64,000 bases of DNA from Rhodocollybia butyracea. Taxonomy: Eukaryota > Basidiomycota > Agaricomycetes > Agaricales > Omphalotaceae. The notes beneath the pieces are model-generated. The model made no database searches, was not told where the DNA came from, and was given only the letters and a program-made list of their open reading frames with translations. The stretch spans positions 1 to 64,000 of the forward strand of contig JADNRY010000231.1 in the NCBI GenBank assembly GCA_015501585.1. The letters are read 5' to 3'. Below are positions 60,007-64,000 of this stretch, piece after piece; position 1 is the stretch's first letter; every line of letters starts with the position of its first letter. Position numbers and translations under genes: made by a program.

Positions 60007-61046
60007 ATGGCTCGTCGCTCTCAGCGCCTTCAGGAGCTGAAGGTTGCCTCGGGCAATGTAGATCTGCAAAATGCCGTTGCTGATGGCGTTACTGTCGTCA
60101 GTAACAAGCGTGCCAGGGATGCCGACGACAGCCAAGCGTTTGAAAATAATCAAGAAGAGGAAGAGGACGATGAAGAAGAAGAAGAACTTCATAAGCGACC
60201 CAAGAAAAAATCAAGTTCCTAAGTCGAAAGTTACGGATATGAGGGAAGATGACCAGACCGCTGAATCTAGCGCAACAAAGAAAGGGAAAAATCGGATGCC
60301 TGAACAGTTTAGGAATGTTCGAGGAAGGTTGGGACTCTTAGAGAGATTGGCTAAGGATGTACCCCTTGACGTGATTCTTGAGGTAGCTAACAGCCAATGT
60401 CAGAAATTCTTCCTATCTTACCGACATTTCCCCAATCTAGATTTTTTGCTACCTCGAACCTGGTGATCTCCTTCGTCTAGCGCGTACAACGAAAGATCTT
60501 CGAAGTATCCTGATGAGCAAGTCCTCGGAGAGCATCTGGCGTACTGCCCGTGAAAATGTTCAAGGTCTACCTCCGCGACCAAACGACTTGAACGAGCCTC
60601 AATACGCTCATCTTTGCTATGAATCTTACTGCCACGTGAGTACTTCTGGTGTCTGCAATAATTGCCAGTGACAAAGTTGTCTAGGTATGCAATCGTAAAG
60701 GACGCTGTGACACTGTTCTGTGGACTTTTCGGATGAGGGCTTGCAAAGGTTGCGCTGCAACGTACGTTGAGAATAAGATTCTTGTGAACTCGACTCACTT
60801 GCCCACAGCATGCCTTCGTACCATGGTACGTGTGGTGATGCGGTCGATCAGGAGTATAAGACATACTTGCATGCTGACTACCGACTCTGCGAAATTCTAC
60901 CAATGGAGTTTGTTGCAACAAATTGTTAGTTTTTATCTCCTATTCTGACTAATCTAATCTGAAGCTGTTTGATAGCGAGGACTCACTATCGTATTGGTAA
61001 TACTCAAAAGGCTTGGCAATTCAAATCAGAATATGATGCACTTACA
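60007..61046 (+). pseudogene. F-box protein gene, N-terminal half (interrupted)
   Basis: This matches the F-box family expanded in agaricomycetes. It starts MARRSQRLQELKVAS at 60007. The acidic/basic N-terminal part ends in a run of A (about 60206-60212), where the frame shifts by one base. It resumes as NQVPKSKVTD and RNVRGRLGLLERLAKDVPLD, the family core leading into the F-box (VILEIFCYLEPGDLLRLART). Exon 1 ends at 60382, exon 2 is 60441-60635 (SILMSKSSESIWRTARENVQ, PNDLNEPQYAHLCYESYC), and exon 3 from 60685 has CNRKGRCDTVLWTFRMRACK, a zinc-finger-like CxxC pattern. The last part I can match to the family is AWQFKSEYDALT near 61046. The family continues TPEDRSEW, and exactly that text appears at 63024. 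F-box proteins recruit substrates to SCF ubiquitin ligases; the substrate is unknown. Confidence 0.68.
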
Positions 61047-61328
61047 CGGCGAAACCCTCCCTTCTCCTCCCTTGCGGCTCAGGCTGAAAAGATCCGGACG
61101 TACTGGGTCTGAATTTGATTTCGTGCTGAGGCGTAAAAAATTGAAACTTAGTCGCAAATGGCTGGGTCGTGCGTAGGATATCTTTTTTCTTGTGCTGCCA
61201 TCGATTGGAGCCAGCTGGAGCACTCAGTACGACGTTTGAGTCGCGTGATGAGAATGTTGACTTTTATGAGTCATGATATTTTGGTCGTTTCAACTTGTCT
61301 TTTTCGTTAACGTTCGTGACCCGCATAT

Positions 61329-62336
61329 GTATGAGGCTCAAAGTGCACAATAATTCAAAGCAAAAAAAAGTCTTTTCTCCAGAAAAAAAAAAAAGTCCCA
61401 TCCCAGAAAAACAAACTTTCTCTCCAAGAAAAAAAAACTTTCCCTCCTTCCATTTTAAAAAAAGAAGTTCCTCTGAGACAAGAAAGTCATAATATGAGGT
61501 CAAAGCTGTTTTCATTACTAAATTAGGAAATTACTATATTTAGTAATTTATAGTCAAAGCTGTTTTTATTACTAAATTTGAAAATAGTAACTATTGCTGT
61601 GGATGAGGTCAAAGCTGTTTTTGTTGCTGAATTAGGAAATAACTGCACTTTTGTGAAGGATAAGGTCAAAGCTGTTTTCATTATCAAATCTTGTAGATTA
61701 AATTGCCTAAACTGTATAATAATGATAATGAGAACATGCAGTCAAGAGCAGATTTCATATTTTCAGTTGTTCCGATTGCCTAAGACTGCTTTGTTATCTT
61801 ATCACATCTGCCTATCTTATCTTTATCATCTATCTTATCATTATCTTATCATAATCTTTTATCATATCATTATCCTTTATCTTGGCCAAATCTGACATCT
61901 TATCTTTATCTCTTATCTTGGTCAAATCAAATACCAATGTTAGACAACCTTGACCTATCTTTCTATTGGTTCTTATTACCTTTCTGAAGCAAACAGCTTG
62001 GGCTTCATTCCCTGAAAAAGTGTAATTATTTCCTAATTCAGTAACAAAAACAGCTTTGACCTCATCCACAGCAATAGTTACTATTTTCAAATTTGGTAAT
62101 AAAAACAGCTTTGACTATAAATTACTAAATATAGTAATTTCCTAATTTAGTAATGAAAACAGCTTTGACCTCATATTATGACTTTCTTGTCTCAGAGGAA
62201 CTTCTTTTTTTAAAATGGAAGGAGGGAAAGTTTTTTTTTCTTGGGGAAAAAGTTTGTTTTTCTGGGATGGGACTTTTTTTTTCTGGAGAAAAGACTTTTT
62301 TTTGCTTTGAATTATTGTGCACTTTGAGCCTCATAC
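61329..62336. mobile_element. Foldback element with about 330-bp inverted repeats
   Basis: The left end GTATGAGGCTCAAAGTGCAC (61329) is mirrored at the right end (62336). Similarity of the arms extends about 330 bp inward, through the A-rich/T-rich tracts and the repeated AGGTCAAAGCTGTTTT motif. CCGCA occurs on both sides (61321-61325 and 62337-62341), a possible target duplication, but three bases (TAT) separate it from the left end. The centre (about 61790-61930) is a TTATC-rich, low-complexity stretch. No transposase is present. I cannot assign a superfamily. Confidence 0.8.
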
Positions 62337-63023
62337 CCGCAAGCCCGTCCATCCAAAATATTGTCTCTTAAAGCTTCAATTGGCGTTGAACACTGTCTCA
62401 AGCACAGTCAATCTTCGATATTCAAAGTTTCTTCAACATTAAACTCATCCCCTGCAATATCTCGCAATTCATCTTCAACTCAAGCCTTCAACATTCAATG
62501 TTAACATTTGTAGTAGTCAAGGCAAATTCTCTGACTGTGCCTCAATAAGCTTCGCCTCAAGGCCTCAAACCTTTCAGAGCAACCTTTCTACTTGCACTGG
62601 AGCACTAAAGTTTTTCTACAGTTGCCTCGATCATAAGTCTTAATGCAAGGTTTGTCTTTTCTCCTTCGCTCCAAGCTTAAGTGGTTCTGATGTGCTTTTT
62701 CAGAATGTATGTTTCACGGCTTCAGTTAAGGTATACTTCAAACTGAGAATTGTTATTGACTTCGTAACCATACTTGTAGTTACAGTGCATACATATTAGA
62801 GTAGTGAGGAAATGAAAGCATTAAGAACAAACGAAAGGGAGAACCGGAAAACATCGGAACTGTCGGGAACACAGGAAGCGCCGAGTCAATGTTGATGCTC
62901 AGGACAAATTAGTTGCACCTGAGCTCAAAGGGCGCCGATTGCACTTCAATACGTTCCTATAGATTTTAGCAGTTATTTTGTACTGGGGATCAATGGCGCT
63001 GGGCGGACCTCAGGTGAATAGGA
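62337..63023. other. Spacer between foldback element and F-box C-terminal half
   Basis: No gene is recognised. The last 70 bp may contain decayed F-box coding sequence (QWRWADLR before a stop, aligned with AWQFKSEY of the left half). Confidence 0.35.
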
Positions 63024-64000
63024 TGTCTTACTCCCGAGGATCGGTCCGAATGGATTGAGCGCAAGGCACAAGAACGCTGTGATATATCTAGTGTGAGCTC
63101 ATTGTTCTCCTCCAAGTACTAATTTGAGAATTTTTTTCTAGCATGCCTTACTCTGTCGGAAGTGGCTTCGCTCCAGGCTATATGAACAGACCACCGAGTT
63201 GGACGACATTCGTAAACAGAGAAAAGAAGCGTTTGTACCTAGCATATATTTCGCTGGCCTGATTATGATTATGTCTCAGAACCCTCAATCGGCTAGGCGA
63301 AATTGGCTGGCGCGAAGAAGCCCATATCATATTGAACAAGTCATACGCAAATATATTCACAAACCACAAAGCAGTCAAGCAGTCGAAGAAGCTTACAGAC
63401 CATGGTACGCTCGCCTTTGCTATGGGCCTCTTTTCCTCTGAATCCACGTGTTATCCAAGGCTGGAACATAATAAAGGACGAACTGGTACAACTCCTCTCA
63501 GTGCATAAAACTCAATGTCTCGCTGACAAACATCGTGTCATGCATCAAGAGTGTTATTCTTGTCTCAAACAAGAGTATGCGAGAATTTTGGCGATGTCAG
63601 ATCTTCGAGTAGAACCTTTCCCTCTGCTGGGTGACATCCTAACAAACAAAGTCTTCGAGGACTATATCTGGAACACTCCAGATGATGAAGACTTGAGCAA
63701 AGAATTTTGCGCGTCTCAGCTCTCGGAGCACCTACCAAGCATTCTTGATGAATGGCGATCCGCGAAGACAAAAGAGCTCATCGAAATCATGCAAAAAGTT
63801 TGCCCCGAAGCTACTGCAGCCGATCTCAATCTTCTAACGACTCTTTTCGGGTGCAAAGGATGCGGTTCCACGATACATTTTCCCCAAATGTTTTACCACC
63901 GGTGCTGTGTTTCAAACAATGCCCCGGTGTAACACCAGGTGATGAATCACGGTAGTATCACATGAAGTGGGGGATTTTAGAGAGGTGCAAGAGAACCGTT
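63024..64000 (+). CDS. F-box protein gene, C-terminal half (runs off the window)
   Basis: It opens CLTPEDRSEWIERKAQERCD. After an intron (63093-63141) come HALLCRKWLRSRLYEQTTEL and DDIRKQRKEA, the signature run of the family. A second intron (63235 to about 63282) joins LTLNRLGEIGWREEAHIILN, and KAVKQSKKLTDHGW follows. A third intron (about 63402-63455) joins NIIKDELVQLLSVHKTQC. The frame is then open to 63931, with FPLLGDILTNKVFEDYIW, LPSILDEWRSAKTKELIEIM and a CxxC near GCKGCGSTI. A GT at about 63925 may be another donor, as the family usually continues. The exons fit together in phase with no damage. Whether this half belongs to the N-terminal half at 60.0-61.0 kb or to a second paralogue that lost its front is discussed in the findings. 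Confidence 0.7.

Overview
This window looks like nuclear DNA of a filamentous basidiomycete, most likely an Agaricomycete. The genes are dense with 45-65 nt GT-AG introns. There is a complete fungal-type translation elongation factor 3, a tRNA-Phe(GAA) with an intron after position 37, and members of families that are typically expanded in mushroom-forming fungi (an F-box family, kinase-like proteins and a microsomal P450). Assignments rest on reading motifs by eye; no database search was run.

The window divides into three zones. Zone 1 (1 to about 30.1 kb) is gene-poor, duplicated and decaying. It holds two copies of a kinase-like pseudogene (1.9-3.5 and 13.3-15.1 kb), three copies of a second kinase-like family (16.1-17.8, 24.6-26.5 and 27.4-29.3 kb, all minus strand, each broken differently), three copies of an unrecognised modular A/B-repeat family (11.0-12.9 kb minus; 18.5-20.2 and 21.0-23.7 kb plus), a hAT-like MITE with an 8-bp target duplication (5.36-5.96 kb), a long-inverted-repeat TA-flanked MITE (26.5-27.2 kb), and two degenerate fragments of the V-ATPase gene that sits just downstream.

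Zone 2 (30.2 to 56.9 kb) is ordinary conserved sequence: V-ATPase subunit a, eEF3, a hotdog thioesterase with two apparent frameshifts, a low-complexity protein, a duplicated tRNA-Phe locus (one good copy and one degenerate copy), an apparently intact cytochrome P450, an MCP1-like mitochondrial membrane protein, a type-IIC-like P-type cation ATPase, a small DUF1772/anthrone-oxygenase-like membrane protein, and a CBM21 glycogen-targeting subunit of protein phosphatase 1. These are unrelated housekeeping or accessory genes and not an operon or pathway cluster. V-ATPase, the P-type ATPase and possibly MCP1 all concern membrane energisation or organelle contacts, but I draw no functional linkage.

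Zone 3 (57 to 64 kb) is a long gene-free stretch with small tandem duplications, followed by an F-box gene whose N-terminal and C-terminal halves are separated by about 2 kb that contains a 1-kb foldback element. The C-terminal half runs off the window.

The strongest candidate for something undescribed is the A/B modular family. It has alternating modules, one per exon, in head-to-tail arrays of different lengths, with a conserved upstream block, in-frame micro-expansions, and a first intron that is a multiple of three and stop-free in all three copies.
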